A stretch of DNA of 64,000 nucleotides from Dysidea avara. Its lineage: Eukaryota > Porifera > Demospongiae > Dictyoceratida > Dysideidae. A program made the position numbers and the translations under genes. Shown here piece by piece: positions 23,901-33,254 of this stretch. How positions within the stretch are numbered: the stretch's first letter is position 1; the number at the start of each line of letters is the position of its first letter. The notes beneath the pieces were generated by a model, which saw nothing but the letters and a program-made list of their open reading frames with translations, did no database searches and had not been told where the DNA came from. The stretch spans positions 17,520,780 through 17,584,779 of the forward strand of contig NC_089280.1 of NCBI RefSeq assembly GCF_963678975.1, given 5' to 3'.

Positions 23901-24498
23901 CTCTAGGCTTGCAACTGTGGTCAGGCAGTGAGTGAGGCAGTGAGTGAGGCAGTGAGTGAGGCAGTGAGTGAGACAGTGAGTGAGGCAGTGAGTGAGGCAG
24001 TGAGTGAGGCAGTGAGTGAGGCAGTGAGTGAGGCAGTGAGTGAGGCAGTGAGTGAGGCAGTGAGTGAGGCAGTGAGGCAGGAGGACTAAAATTGGAGTTT
24101 TTGGCGATTTAAAAAAATTTTATATCCAGCCACCTGTAAGTGTTTTGCTGTATTCAATGCTGTTTTATGTATTATATGGACTAGTACTATTCTGTAAAGG
24201 TGATTTTCGCCATGTCAAATGTCTGCAGGATGATTTTTAAGGCGGAATTTTGGGCGGCATGCGAAACATTCACCATGATCCCTTAGATGTGCTTAAAAAT
24301 TAAGTGTTCTATAAAACTTCTACCTAGAAAAATTTATAGAGTAGATTAATTTGCAAATATTGACAGTATATTGTCTGTTATTAGTATTGCATACATCATT
24401 GTGTTTAAATGCTTTGCTTCAGGTATTAGCTGTTTTTGATGAGATACATGTCAATCGTCTACTTCATGTGCTGGTATTTGGAGAGTCTTTATTGAATG
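14915..24498 (+). CDS. Na+/H+ exchanger, SLC9 family, N-terminal half only (8 exons)
   Basis: Exons 14915-15206, 15298-15349, 17628-17669, 17719-17802, 19525-19606, 19660-19687, 19747-19853 and 24423-24498 join in phase to 254 codons. SLC9 proteins exchange Na+ for H+ across membranes. After a signal peptide ([20 protein letters not shown]) and a short acidic, cysteine-containing extracellular segment come family hallmarks: 'NIPESCMLIVLG', '[17 protein letters not shown]', 'YAVIGTLWNAF', '[20 protein letters not shown]' and '[13 protein letters not shown]'. These fit the plasma-membrane NHE1/2/3/5 group. The model stops at a donor site after the LLN codon plus one base; the next residue should be the essential aspartate of GESLLND. 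No later exon is visible in the remaining 39 kb. The gene is either broken here or has a giant intron. An upstream in-frame GTG at 14882 was not used because the ATG at 14915 opens a clean signal peptide. Confidence 0.85.
15350..17627. other. Exchanger intron 2, no gene recognised
   Basis: 2.3 kb intron with weak open frames in several phases. It holds a stretch near 16560-16670 rich in repeated 'atcacgataat' and 'gattatcac' motifs in both orientations, probably an old MITE. No coding family is recognised. Confidence 0.5.
17836..17998. repeat. CA/GT-rich microsatellite region
   Basis: A run of 'acacatgcac'-type sequence changes to 'gtgtgtgtg' repeats, with a pure (GT)n core of about 34 bases starting near 17947. 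It is inside exchanger intron 4, directly before a SINE-like element, where simple repeats often arise. Confidence 0.85.
18001..18260 (+). mobile_element. tRNA-derived SINE remnant
   Basis: The left part has an A-box-like 'tagccaagtagc' and a degenerate B-box-like 'agatttgatgcc', spaced as in a tRNA promoter. It is followed by 'ccttgagcaagataatttgc' and 'tccagtctacccagctgtat', which resemble a conserved central domain seen in invertebrate tRNA-derived SINEs. A GT/GTAT microsatellite follows at 18382-18470. The end points are approximate and the element is diverged. Confidence 0.55.
18382..18470. repeat. GT/GTAC-rich microsatellite
   Basis: Irregular 'tgtgtgtgtttgtgtgtg' passes into alternating 'gtatgtacata' units. 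It lies in exchanger intron 4. Confidence 0.8.
18471..19524. other. Remainder of exchanger intron 4
   Basis: No gene recognised. Two copies of 'ctctaatagaacag' occur at about 18850 and 18891, belonging to the dispersed motif family also present at 3059 and 61927. Confidence 0.45.
20275..20648. mobile_element. hAT-type MITE, 374 bases, with 8-base target duplication
   Basis: The left end reads TAGAGCTGGGCGATATA and the right end is the inverse of TAGTGCTGGGCGGCATT. The element is bounded by the exact direct repeat ATGTGGAG (20267-20274 and 20649-20656). The interior is AT-rich and noncoding, with repeated 'aataccatgata'. It sits in the large exchanger intron 7. Confidence 0.85.
20657..21957. 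other. Exchanger intron 7, middle part, no gene recognised
   Basis: AT-rich noncoding sequence. Copies of the dispersed 'tattagagtatctcgat' motif occur near 21123 and, more diverged, near 21815. The sequence 'cttgtttcgctactttttat' near 21702 is related to the arm of the foldback element at 22749-23014. Confidence 0.45.
21958..22310. repeat. Interspersed repeat, copy without minisatellite expansion
   Basis: Homologous to about 23687-24180. Shared landmarks are 'ttttgtggyrtcta', 'gaaaggcaaag', 'acactcgt', 'aaaaggcaca', 'aaatggtg' followed by 'cactgcttcattt' (here 'cgctgcttcattt'), and 'ggcagtga'. This copy has the 'ggcagtga' motif once or twice, where the second copy has a long tandem array. 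No terminal repeats were found. Confidence 0.6.
22749..23014. mobile_element. Foldback (long inverted repeat) element
   Basis: Two arms of about 122 bases (22749-22870 and 22893-23014) are nearly perfect reverse complements around a 22-base loop. The arms run from CTAGTATTTAAA through 'gtagtgaaacaaga', 'cagcatagctcgatggga' and 'aagtccctactttggca'. Transcribed, it would form a very stable hairpin. It lies in exchanger intron 7. Arm-related sequence also occurs near 21700, 13598 and in the FReD spacers ('agtgaaacaag'). Confidence 0.85.
23171..23496. repeat. Direct tandem duplication, 2 x about 163 bases
   Basis: Copy one starts at 'gatggtctgcgttctattca' (23171) and copy two at 'gatggtccgcgttctattca' (23334). 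Both run to 'cactcgctgatctcat'. Differences are a handful of substitutions, so the duplication is young. It lies in exchanger intron 7. Confidence 0.85.
23687..24180. repeat. Interspersed repeat, copy with expanded minisatellite
   Basis: Second copy of the element at 21958-22310. It contains a minisatellite at 23929-24078 that replaces the single 'ggcagtga' motif of the first copy. Confidence 0.6.
23929..24078. repeat. 12-base minisatellite, about 12 units
   Basis: The unit 'gaggcagtgagt' repeats about twelve times with one variant ('gagacagtgagt'). The array ends in 'gtgaggcaggagg'. Near-identity of the units points to recent slippage or unequal exchange. Confidence 0.9.
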
Positions 24499-25449
24499 GT
24501 ATGGAATTGTGTTTGTATTTTGTGTTCATATATAACACTGTAGTATGAGGTAGTTTATGTGTAAACTAAAGGGCACTTGTAATGTATATGGGCAATGAAG
24601 TGTTGGACGTAGAGTATTAACTAGAAATCGATCACCAGTCAGTTGAAATAGTTGATACAATACAGTATATATGTTGTGTTGAAAGCAAGTTATATACTGT
24701 ATACAGTGTCTTGGGATGCATATATGTATTGTGTATTTTACACTGTCAACTGATCTGTAGCATCAAGGTAAATTTTGTTGCAATATCATTTATGTCAACT
24801 GAGAATAATTGTGGAGATATTTTTATTCAGAGTATCAAATGTTGTACACGATTAACAAAAATCAACAATACGTTCTATAGAGTAATGTGTGTGGCAGCCT
24901 TTAACAAGAAATGCATGTGTATTTTAATCAATACTCCTATAGCAAGTGGTAATTTTCAAGAGCATCTTACAAGGCCAGTTTCAGTTATATAATTTACAAA
25001 TTGGTCAATGCCACTATTCAATTTGTTTTAGTACACTTATTGTATTCCATTTTGGGGTTAGTTCTACCAATATATATGCTGAGGAGAGTGTCCTACTCTC
25101 ATATATGCCTGTGGAAGGATGAATTGAAGAACCATGCTGTTATCTGTCAAGAACCATGAACCATTCTGTTCTACCCGCCATATGTACTTGTAGATGTAGC
25201 ATTGAAGAACCATGCTGTTATCTTACATCTATTGAATTCCCACCATTCTATATTTTGTGTTAATTCAGTTATTTTATGATCCCGTGACCGACTAATAACC
25301 AATAACACATTTAATCAACAATCTTTAATTACAAATATTAAGAGGGAGGGATACATACGTACCATCTAACGATATCCTACTACACAATACAAAGGATGCA
25401 GTTACTAACAAAGTTTCTACAACACAACAGTAATACTGAGTGAGAGTCA
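24499..25449. other. Region between the last exchanger exon and the first FReD gene
   Basis: I searched by eye for the expected next exchanger exon, encoding the aspartate of GESLLND followed by a hydrophobic segment, and did not find it. A short open frame at 24711-24992 has no family motif. From about 25260 the sequence is the 3' flank of the first FReD gene, including 'catttaatcaac', which holds ATTAAA on the minus strand, a candidate poly(A) signal. Confidence 0.5.
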
Positions 25450-26208
25450 CTAGGCAGTACATCCCACATTACGAATTTTCATTTCTGTGAATGATGGATC
25501 ATGCCATTTGTCACCAAGGTAAGTAAACCCCCATCCACCACCATGTTTGTAGTTGAAGTTTAGGTTAATCCAATTGCAATGAGTATGCCACCATCCACCT
25601 GTAGCATTAGCGCCATGTCCATCAACTGCACAATTTCTATGCCATTTGTCATTGTCTCTATCACGAGTGGTGAATTGTTGTCCACTTAAAGGATATGCAG
25701 TGAATGGGTCAATACGAGTAGTCCCAGTAAATCCTGATATACTTAGTGTATAGTTTGTACTTGGTGATCCTACACTGAAGTGATTGTAGTGGAGATAAGT
25801 GTCGGTTCCATTGGCAAATGTGAGGTCTATCCATAGTTCCCATTGTCCTTTATTGGTTAAGCAGTGTAGGGAGTGTAGTCCGTACCAAAATTCTGTTTGG
25901 AGATTACCAAATCCTAGTTCATATTCCCACCAGAATCTATTGAAGTCTTCATTAACACCTTGTATTCTCCTCTGGATTACTATCCATCCTCCACCATCAG
26001 TTAGTGTGTCACAATATCCTTGTGCTGTATGTCCTGATGTGGTTGTTGAGCAGGGGTCCCTGATGGTGTATATTCCTGGAGATGGTCTGTTTGTAGCAAA
26101 GTAGTTACCTTTAGCTGTAACACTACAACAGTTATCTATGACAGATCCATCAACTGTTGTAGCACTAACTAGAACTAGTACTGTTATAACAGTTGTAACA
26201 ACAATCAT
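25450..26208 (-). CDS. Fibrinogen-related protein, FReD gene 1
   Basis: Single-exon secreted protein, 252 codons from ATG 26208; an in-frame TTG two codons upstream is not taken as the start. Residues 1-21 are a signal peptide ending 'TTVDG'. From about residue 50 lies a fibrinogen C-terminal domain, a fold that binds glycans or microbial surfaces in ficolins and FREPs. Markers are 'CDTLTDGGGWIVIQRR' (66-81), 'FNRFWWEYELGFGNLQTEFW' (89-108), the calcium loop DRDND (183-187), and 'NCA...GGWWHTHC' (192-211). Sequons for N-glycosylation are NGT (133), NYT (152) and NAT (201). Conserved cysteines are at 27, 28, 53, 66, 116, 193, 211 and 250. The variable half carries RIDPFTAYPLSGQQ and NYKHGGGWG, close to gene 4. 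Promoter type A. Confidence 0.92.
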   Translation of the reverse strand: MIVVTTVITVLVLVSATTVDGSVIDNCCSVTAKGNYFATNRPSPGIYTIRDPCSTTTSGHTAQGYCDTLTDGGGWIVIQRRIQGVNEDFNRFWWEYELGFGNLQTEFWYGLHSLHCLTNKGQWELWIDLTFANGTDTYLHYNHFSVGSPSTNYTLSISGFTGTTRIDPFTAYPLSGQQFTTRDRDNDKWHRNCAVDGHGANATGGWWHTHCNWINLNFNYKHGGGWGFTYLGDKWHDPSFTEMKIRNVGCTA

Positions 26209-26306
26209 TGTCAACTATCAACTTTACTGCTACTAGAAGATTGACTGAAATGATTCCTAGTCAGTACATCACATAATTTTATAGTCTTTTATGCTTCCTA
26301 ATAAGG
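26209..26306 (-). promoter_or_regulatory. FReD gene 1 promoter, type A, with CArG-like box
   Basis: Reading toward the gene: CCTTATTAGG at 26306-26297, a perfect CC(A/T)6GG box 89 bases before the ATG; then GCATAAAAG and TATAAAA (26283-26277), a likely TATA box; then a leader ending 'GTTGACAATG' with A at -3. Confidence 0.6.
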
Positions 26307-27394
26307 TCATTTTAGGGCGATTTGTGTGATGTTTAATATTGCAGTTTATTCCCATATTTGGGTTATATGTATGTTTGTGTAGGCAAATGTTACCCACAAG
26401 ATTAGTTGTGAGGATAATTTTATTATTGTAATATTATTGTACAATAAACGTATTTACCCTAAAAGTGATCTTTGTATAGAATAGTGACTTTTGGTGAAAT
26501 CATAATGCTATTGAGGAAACCAGCAATGTAACTTTATGGAATTATTGTGTCAAAAGCCATTAGTCAGTCTGTCTGGTCACTGTGTTATGGATCATTTTCT
26601 CAATAACAATATGACAGGTACCTAAGCTAGCAGGCCTATATACATCAGTACAAGTGGAAGTGGTCAAACGATTACTCCTACTTGTTTATATAATACATTA
26701 AAAGTTTTACTATTACAACTGAATTTTTTTTACGGCCTGAGTAACTGATGTAGATGCACTGTAGTTGTACTTATATTGATTGGCTTGTTAGCACTGTGAC
26801 CATTCCCCTTAATACTTATAACAATCTGTTCTCTACAGAACAACACGGTGACTATTGTATTTACTTGGTTAAACACTGTGGCATTTATTACCTTAGTTTT
26901 TTTTTTAAAGATCGATGCGACAACTATCCACCACTTGATGCTCGAAAACGATGTTGCAGCCCTTATTTTCAAAATCAATTGCTGTATTCCTTAAGTGTGG
27001 ATACTATTGAAGGTGCATTTTTTAACTAAGTGAATACATGTCCCTTTAAAGACTTGTACATGATGAGTTGACTCACTTAATGATTTATTCAAGGATACCT
27101 CTATGAGAGCACCTGTGGTCAACAGCAAGATTGAAGTACTATAACAGAAAAAATAAACAAAGTGGTTTAGTAGTTGAAAACATGAAGGAGGATTCCAAGA
27201 AATAAAAAGCAGTGAAACAAGTTATATGTATTACAACATATCATATAAGCAGAAAATTTGACAGGGAATTAGATTTGGCAGTTCACTGAAATTGTCAAAT
27301 TTAAAAATTTTAATCTGCCAAATAGCCGGCCAGTTATGTAACTTTTAAGTGACATCAGGTGTGATGTTTGCTCTGTAGCACACGTATCTGTCAC

Positions 27395-28060
27395 TGACTG
27401 AACTCGTGGCTCTTTTAAAGTACTTCAAGAAAACAGAGAATAATGATGGGTTGGCATCTACCAATGCATTGATAAACAATAAATAAGAAAATCAAGCTTG
27501 AGATCAAAAACATGGAGAAATTCAGGGGAAGACTTGTATCATACTGTGACAAAGACAGGGCTGACATTGGAAGATATGCTACTGAGCATGGTCCAATAGC
27601 TGTAGCCAAACATTTCTCCAAAATTCTCAGATTTTTCGTGCCAGAGGCATCTGCGAGATGTTTCAAAAAGATTACTAGACTACTTGTGTGAGCTAAAAAC
27701 AAGCATATAAAAGCTAGAAATACAAAACCAATTAAAAATCTACCCACGAAACATCAGGGAGGACCACTTTTACCCCAAGAAGAAGCTGATCTTGCAGTAT
27801 GGAAATACATTAAATCACTGAGGTCTGTAGGTTCTTCAGTCAATACATGGGTGGGAACCATTACATCAAGGATATTTGAAAGTGCAAGGGGGGTATTCAT
27901 CTACCTCAAAGAAGGTTTCTTAAATGATAAACATGCTAATAGTATTTGAATGGTGGTGGTTCCAGCTAATTGTAGTGACAAGCTATAACCGATTGACCTG
28001 GAAATAAATATACCATCCAAAGATGCCATTTAAAAGCAGTTTAAGATTTGGTTTGTTCAA
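27395..28060 (+). pseudogene. Decayed pogo/Tigger-like (DDE) transposase, copy 1
   Basis: Fragments in different frames match sponge-type pogo relatives: a start like 'LKYFKKTENND' (27418 on), then 'ADIGRYATEHGPIAVAKHFS', 'KILRFFVPEAS', 'LPTKHQGRPLL', 'AVWKYIKSLRSVGSSVNTW', and the catalytic-region remnant 'VVPANCSDKL' followed by 'PIDLEINIPSKDA'. Several frameshifts and stops break it and most of the catalytic core is missing. This copy keeps the C-terminal motif that copies 2 and 3 lack. It is truncated by the MITE at 28072. Confidence 0.65.
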
Positions 28061-28071
28061 GATATGCAAAG

Positions 28072-28437
28072 TAAGGCTGAAACAAATACTAATACCCAAT
28101 GAGTACTCGTTAGGGTTTTGGTACTCGGATAATAAAATTGGTACTCAAGTACTTGTTAAGATCATGTGACCAGCTCACATGATGTATTTGTCACTATATG
28201 TAGTCACAATGAAGGCTGTAGAGTTTGATTAGCATATTTTTTGTCAGGGACACTAACATCAGCACTTTAATACAGTGTGTGTATCATTGTTGTTACTTTA
28301 AAGCTGTAGACTAGACTGTTTAAGGTTGGTACAAAACATGTCAAATGGGTATGACCACATGCAACTAGTATTCATGAGTACTCGATCATTAACTCTAGAG
28401 AGTACTCGAATGCTAAAAAGTGATTATTTCAGCTCTA
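28072..28437. mobile_element. hAT-type MITE in block A, copy 1
   Basis: The ends are inverted: TAAGGCTGAAACAA at the left, and at the right the reverse complement of TAGAGCTGAAATAA. They are flanked by the exact 8-base repeat ATGCAAAG (28064-28071 and 28438-28445). Inside are inverted 'gagtactcg' motifs. The same insertion is present at 54804-55157, so it predates the block duplication. Confidence 0.8.
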
Positions 28438-29361
28438 ATGCAAAGACAATTGACAGTGTGGTACATGTAAAATAGATGTACGGATGAGTCAGTAAAGCCC
28501 TTGAGTGCAAGCTGGCAAATGTCTTCAATTGTAGAAATCTATAGTAGGCCTCAACATTTCATTAATGGATTCAGGCATGCCGGAATAACACATGCTTTGT
28601 AAATATTAAGGTCTTCTGATACATTGTGATAACTGTGTGTGTTTGATTGATTATTGAATCTTCATGATTGTATTCACAACATGATTGCACTACAAACTAG
28701 TGACTAATAGTATCTAAACTTATTTACTGTTCTACATTGGAGGTTAGACAAGTGTAGTTATTTGTTGATGCTGAGGAACTGAAGGGAACCAGGAGTTTAT
28801 CTTCAAAGCATTGTGAAAGGTGGTCGTGCATCACTGAGTGTTGTTAATTACTAAAGCATGGCTCACTGCCATAAGCAATGGTAACCATCATTGCAATAGC
28901 AAATGTGACCGGATCTGTGAGAACCCGACACAATCACGCAAGCCTAAATTTACAATTAAATACAAAGGGTGAAATACTTGTGTATTATTGAAAACATTGT
29001 TTTGTTAGTGAAGGAAAGGACTAACAATAAAAACTTAGATATCACATCTTGTTTGCCTACTCAAGAGGTCAAAAATCTTTGTTTCATTACAGTAGACCCA
29101 AGGACATGCAAGATACGGACGTTTGTTTATGTCACTTCAAAGTGATTGTAATGTGATCGATTTTTAATTAATTCATCTTACATTGTCTTGAGCTTTAATT
29201 TTTTTTGAGAGAGAGTTTAATTGGATTAATTGTTTGTTTAATCAGCAAAAATGTTTACAAAACATATATGTCTACCATCTAACGATATCCTATTACATAT
29301 ACAAAAGATACAGCTACTAACAAAGTTTCTACAACACAACAGTAATACTGAGTGAGAGTTA

Positions 29362-30120
29362 CTAGGCAGTACATCCCACTTTACGTATTTTCATTTCTAT
29401 AAATACTGGAGTGTGCCATTTGTCACCAAGGAAAATAAATGCATATGTCAGTGGTCCTGCGTAGTTGTAGTTGAGGTTGATTCGAAAGCAATTACTATGC
29501 CACCATCCACCTGTAGCATTAGGACCATGTCCATCAACTGCACAATTTCTGCTACTGTAGTCGTTATCTCTATCCCGTGTGGTGAATGGATGTCCATTCA
29601 ATGGTGGATAACCGAAAGAATCATAGGGAGTAATCCCAGTAAATCCTGATATACTTAATGTATAGTTTGTACTTGGTGATCCTACACTGAAGTGATTGTA
29701 GTGGAGATAAGTGTCAGTTCCATTGGCTAATGTGAGGTCTATCCATAGTTCCCATTGTTCTTTACTGGTTAAGCAGTGTAGGGAGTGTAGTCCATACCAA
29801 AATTCAGTTTGGAGATTACCAAATCCTAGTTCATATTCCCACCAGAATCGATTGAAGTCTTCATTAACACCTTGTATTCTCCTCTGGATTACTATCCATC
29901 CTCCACCATCAGTTAGTGTGTCACAATATCCTTGTGCTGTATGTCCTGATGTGGTTGTTGAGCAGGGGTCCCTGATGGTGTATATTCCTGGAGATGGTCT
30001 GTTTGTAGCAAAGTAGTTACCTTTAGCTGTAACACTACAACAGCTATCTATGACAGATCCATCAACTGTTGTAGCACTAACTAGAACTAGTACTGTTATA
30101 ACAGCTGTAACAACAATCAT
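29362..30120 (-). CDS. Fibrinogen-related protein, FReD gene 2
   Basis: 252 codons from ATG 30120, same architecture as gene 1. Individual differences in the conserved half are few (SCCS for NCCS after the signal peptide, SKEQW, LANGT). The variable half reads PYDSFGYPPLNGHP, calcium loop DRDND followed by YSSRN, NAT sequon kept, WWHSNC, and NYAGPLTYAFIFLGDKWH. This half is nearly the same as in gene 8, and both genes have a type B promoter, so 2 and 8 are the closest full-length pair of that class. All cysteines and calcium residues are intact, and I see no reason to doubt function. Confidence 0.92.
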   Translation of the reverse strand: MIVVTAVITVLVLVSATTVDGSVIDSCCSVTAKGNYFATNRPSPGIYTIRDPCSTTTSGHTAQGYCDTLTDGGGWIVIQRRIQGVNEDFNRFWWEYELGFGNLQTEFWYGLHSLHCLTSKEQWELWIDLTLANGTDTYLHYNHFSVGSPSTNYTLSISGFTGITPYDSFGYPPLNGHPFTTRDRDNDYSSRNCAVDGHGPNATGGWWHSNCFRINLNYNYAGPLTYAFIFLGDKWHTPVFIEMKIRKVGCTA

Positions 30121-30210
30121 TGTCAACTATCAACTTTACTGCTACTAAAAGATAGACTGAAATGATTAGTAGACCAATAACTTTATTGCCATATACACTT
30201 CCTAATAAGA
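30121..30210 (-). promoter_or_regulatory. FReD gene 2 promoter, type B
   Basis: CCTAATAAGA at 30201-30210 is a one-mismatch CArG-like box 81 bases before the ATG. A TATAT motif lies at 30191-30195 and an inverted CCAAT ('ccaat' on the plus strand near 30173) is closer to the gene. The rest of the promoter differs from type A. Confidence 0.5.
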
Positions 30211-33200
30211 GTGTTTTTGAGCATTCTGTATAATATCCTTATAGAGTCTTATTGTCTATATATGGTAACAAACATGTAGCTCCTTGTTATTACAATCTAT
30301 TATTGTTATGGAAACACCCATGTATACTTAGCATGTTCGTCTACTGAATTTTATTGCACTTTACCCTTCCCTTACATGGGGTTAATAGTGATAATTTGTA
30401 CCAGTTGTTAATTATATTCTCCTGCGTGGGAGTATATTGTAATTGTCCAATTTGTAGTTAGGTAGTTTTCAAGTTAACAGGTTGGGTGAGATGCTCCCAG
30501 CCAGATGGTGATGTTGCTAGTCAAACGATTCATCAGTACATGTTCCTTATAAAATATTGAATTTTGTTTCTGCCAGAGTTATAATCGATAATGTGGCATC
30601 ACAAATTGCTATCTGCTCTTCCCTACCTGCTACTGACGCTACACAAGCACAAATCAATAGCTTTTTCTCTTACGAACAACTTTGTTCAGGGTTCAGCTTC
30701 GTATTCCATATGTTTAGCTGCTATGCAGCTCTAAATGTGTAAATTTTTGTCTATCTTCATTTCTAAGTGGCAATTATACAGCTTTAATTCTAGTGAATTG
30801 TTTATAGAACTCACGGTTGACTCTTGGTTCTCTTGACTACTCAACCAATGTTGCAATTTGTAAAAAACAATATATTTTGAAACTAATTAAATCTAAAATA
30901 TGGGTTGGATTCCTTCTTTACTTAGTCGGTGCAAGCACTTGCCTGTACAGTGTAATTAGTAAAGCTCCATAAATGCTCCTAACTTTTCTAAGGATAGACA
31001 AAGAGTGGATGACCATTTGACTTCGGAAACGCTAGAAAGCTACAGAAGGCTAAGTCCTGTCTGAAGGGAGCACAATTAAACAAATGGTTGTGGTCATACG
31101 AGCTGATGATGGATAACAGGCGATCGAAACTATGCCATATAATTGTACAGCCGCTTGATCACCACCTAGCCATTACATTACACCAAGTGAATCTTACAAG
31201 CCATGTAATTGAATTGGACAATGCAGTGTTTGGTTTGAATTATGGTCCTTTACTTCTTGCAATTTTCAAGCGACTTCATCACTAGGTTGTTAATTGATAG
31301 TGTTGTAGTGTTAGCTTTGGAATAATACGTAGTTGAAGTAAGTTCTTCAGAGCTTGTCAATCATTCATTACCAACTAAATCCCTGGTAGATGAAACAAAC
31401 TTAAATACTTTCAAAGATTTGTAATTCTGCAAGAAGATTAGCAGTATACTGATGAAGGCGCTTGAAAGTTGCAAGAAGTAAAGGACCAAAACCAAACACA
31501 TAAATGATTCTATTTTTAATTTTTATGTGATTCATACATGATTCTATTTTTAATTTTTATGTGTTGAAACCACATGCTGTTCTAATTTGAGATTCAATTT
31601 GTATGTGATCAAAGATGTGGTGTAAATAAATGTACTAGCTTTATTTCCAACAAGTGATGATGATGTTGCTATCTTCAGGATATCTGGAAACATTTTGTTG
31701 AGAATGCTAAAATTGCTAACCATTTCAGAGCTATACAGTATGGGTCAATTGTCCAAGGGATTGTCTACAAAAGCTATTAGCTATATGTAGTGTCTACATG
31801 TCTTCACATTTAGACATTAAAATACTTTTGATCATTATGAAAATTGTATGATATGCAAGCTGTAAGCTACACTGCGTGCTAACAGTGGGAGAGTCTGTAC
31901 TTCACAAGTTCTTTCATTGTACTATTGATTGGACATACGCAAACTGATATGACTTGTGATGATCAAATAGATTGTGTGGATCTCACAAAATGGGCATTGT
32001 TCAAGTTTTTATCATGAAGAGCAACTGATCATTTATAACAACACATTGTAACTCACAACTGTACCAGCTAACATGCAGGAATTTAAACAGCACGGTGTTG
32101 TTAAATGTGTGTGGCTATTTGTCTGCACACTTTAAATTTTAACCCCTCAAACATTTTTGTCCGATATGCAAACAATTTAAAAATTAACTCACCATTGTAC
32201 ATGCACTGGATTTACGTAGTATGTGTGTGACTATGTGATTATAGTTCTTATACGTCAGCACATGTTGCCAGAAATCACGTCTTTGCCCTATGTACAGCAC
32301 ACATTGCTCATCAGCTCTACCAAGTGTGATCTTTATCTGTAGTGCTTTGAATCATCTAATCTTTCAGTACAGGTACCACATGCAACGTATGGTAGCCATG
32401 TCATCAGTGATTTACTGCTGGTAAGTTTCTGTATCTTCCATTGTAAATGTAGCATTGAAGATCCATGCTGCTTCAAAGGTGGTTTCCAGATTGGCTATAC
32501 TGCAGGGGTCTGGGGGTGCAGTCTTCAGCCACTGACAATAAAATGTTTAAACATTTGAAGCTTTGGTGTTAGCTTCAAGTTATAGGTTTTCTTGTATTTA
32601 TGCACATCCTTCTTAAGTTTTATCTTTCTGATCAGTTTGTAAGCATTTGGAAAGTGCATAGCAGCAGTACTGAATGATGTAATCAATTGACTGTAAATGG
32701 GCGCTGCGGTCATGCATAGATAAACACCAACTAATGGTTAAAAGGACATTTTCCATGCATTATCTATCACTTTATAAGGTGTTTTAAGGCTGCAACTATG
32801 GTAGCAAGCTAAATTGCGATGGTTTAGAAGTGGGCGTGGCATGCGAAGATTGATCGTGAAGAGATGAACATCGATCACACAAGATGAATAAGCAGCTGCA
32901 ATAAACATAATGATGTTTATTTGTAATTCTTTCATAGACTGTAAGTGCATTACGAAGCTTCAAAGGATACTTTTATAATTCGAAGTTTACTTATCCTTCA
33001 AACCCACAAAACATTCGAAGCTTCATCACAACCCTATTGTAATATTTTCATGTTCATAAATGAATTTATCTTTCCATTGTCATGAACTTTCTGGGTTTTT
33101 TTTCCAGAGAGCTTAATAATTTGTTTAATCAACAAAAATGTTTATAAAACATATACAGTATGTCTACCATCTAAAGATATCCTACTACATGATACAAAAG

Positions 33201-33254
33201 ATGCAGCTACTAACAAAGTTTCTACAACACAACAGTAATACTGAGTGAGAGTCA
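30211..33254. repeat. Spacer block B, copy 1 (FReD 2 to FReD 3)
   Basis: About 3 kb that recurs almost base for base at 49183-52158 and in part after FReD 8. Landmarks are 'tacccttcccttacatgggg' near 30363, 'gggttggattccttctttac' near 30902, 'agctgatgatggataacagg' near 31101, 'gatgatgatgttgctatctt' near 31658 and 'cgaagcttc' motifs at about 32953-33020. Short open frames exist but carry no recognisable domain. At about 30924-30931 it shows the empty form of the site into which the hAT element at 57674 was inserted. Confidence 0.8.

Larger units (their letters stand above)
26307..29361. repeat. Spacer block A, copy 1 (FReD 1 to FReD 2)
   Basis: This block recurs after FReD genes 4, 5 and 7. 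Constant landmarks are 'aggcctatatacatcagtac' near 26632, 'acggcctgagtaactgatgt' near 26732, a decayed pogo-like transposase, a hAT-type MITE, and 'tggattcaggcatgc' near 28565. It ends in the FReD 3' flank with 'accatctaa' near 29274 and 'gatatcctaytac'. No intact gene is visible. Its recurrence shows that gene and spacer were duplicated together. Confidence 0.8.

Noticed and set aside
23929-24078. CRISPR-like array
   Set aside because: Units are contiguous 12-base repeats without spacers, so this is a minisatellite in a eukaryotic intron.
24711-24992. 93-codon open frame after exchanger exon 8
   Set aside because: It has no exchanger motif, no fitting splice sites and no hydrophobic pattern like the expected segment.
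25799-26104. A 101-codon plus-strand open frame opposite every FReD gene
   Set aside because: It lies antisense to the most conserved part of the FReD coding region, and its conservation follows from that. It has no domain and no ATG context of note.
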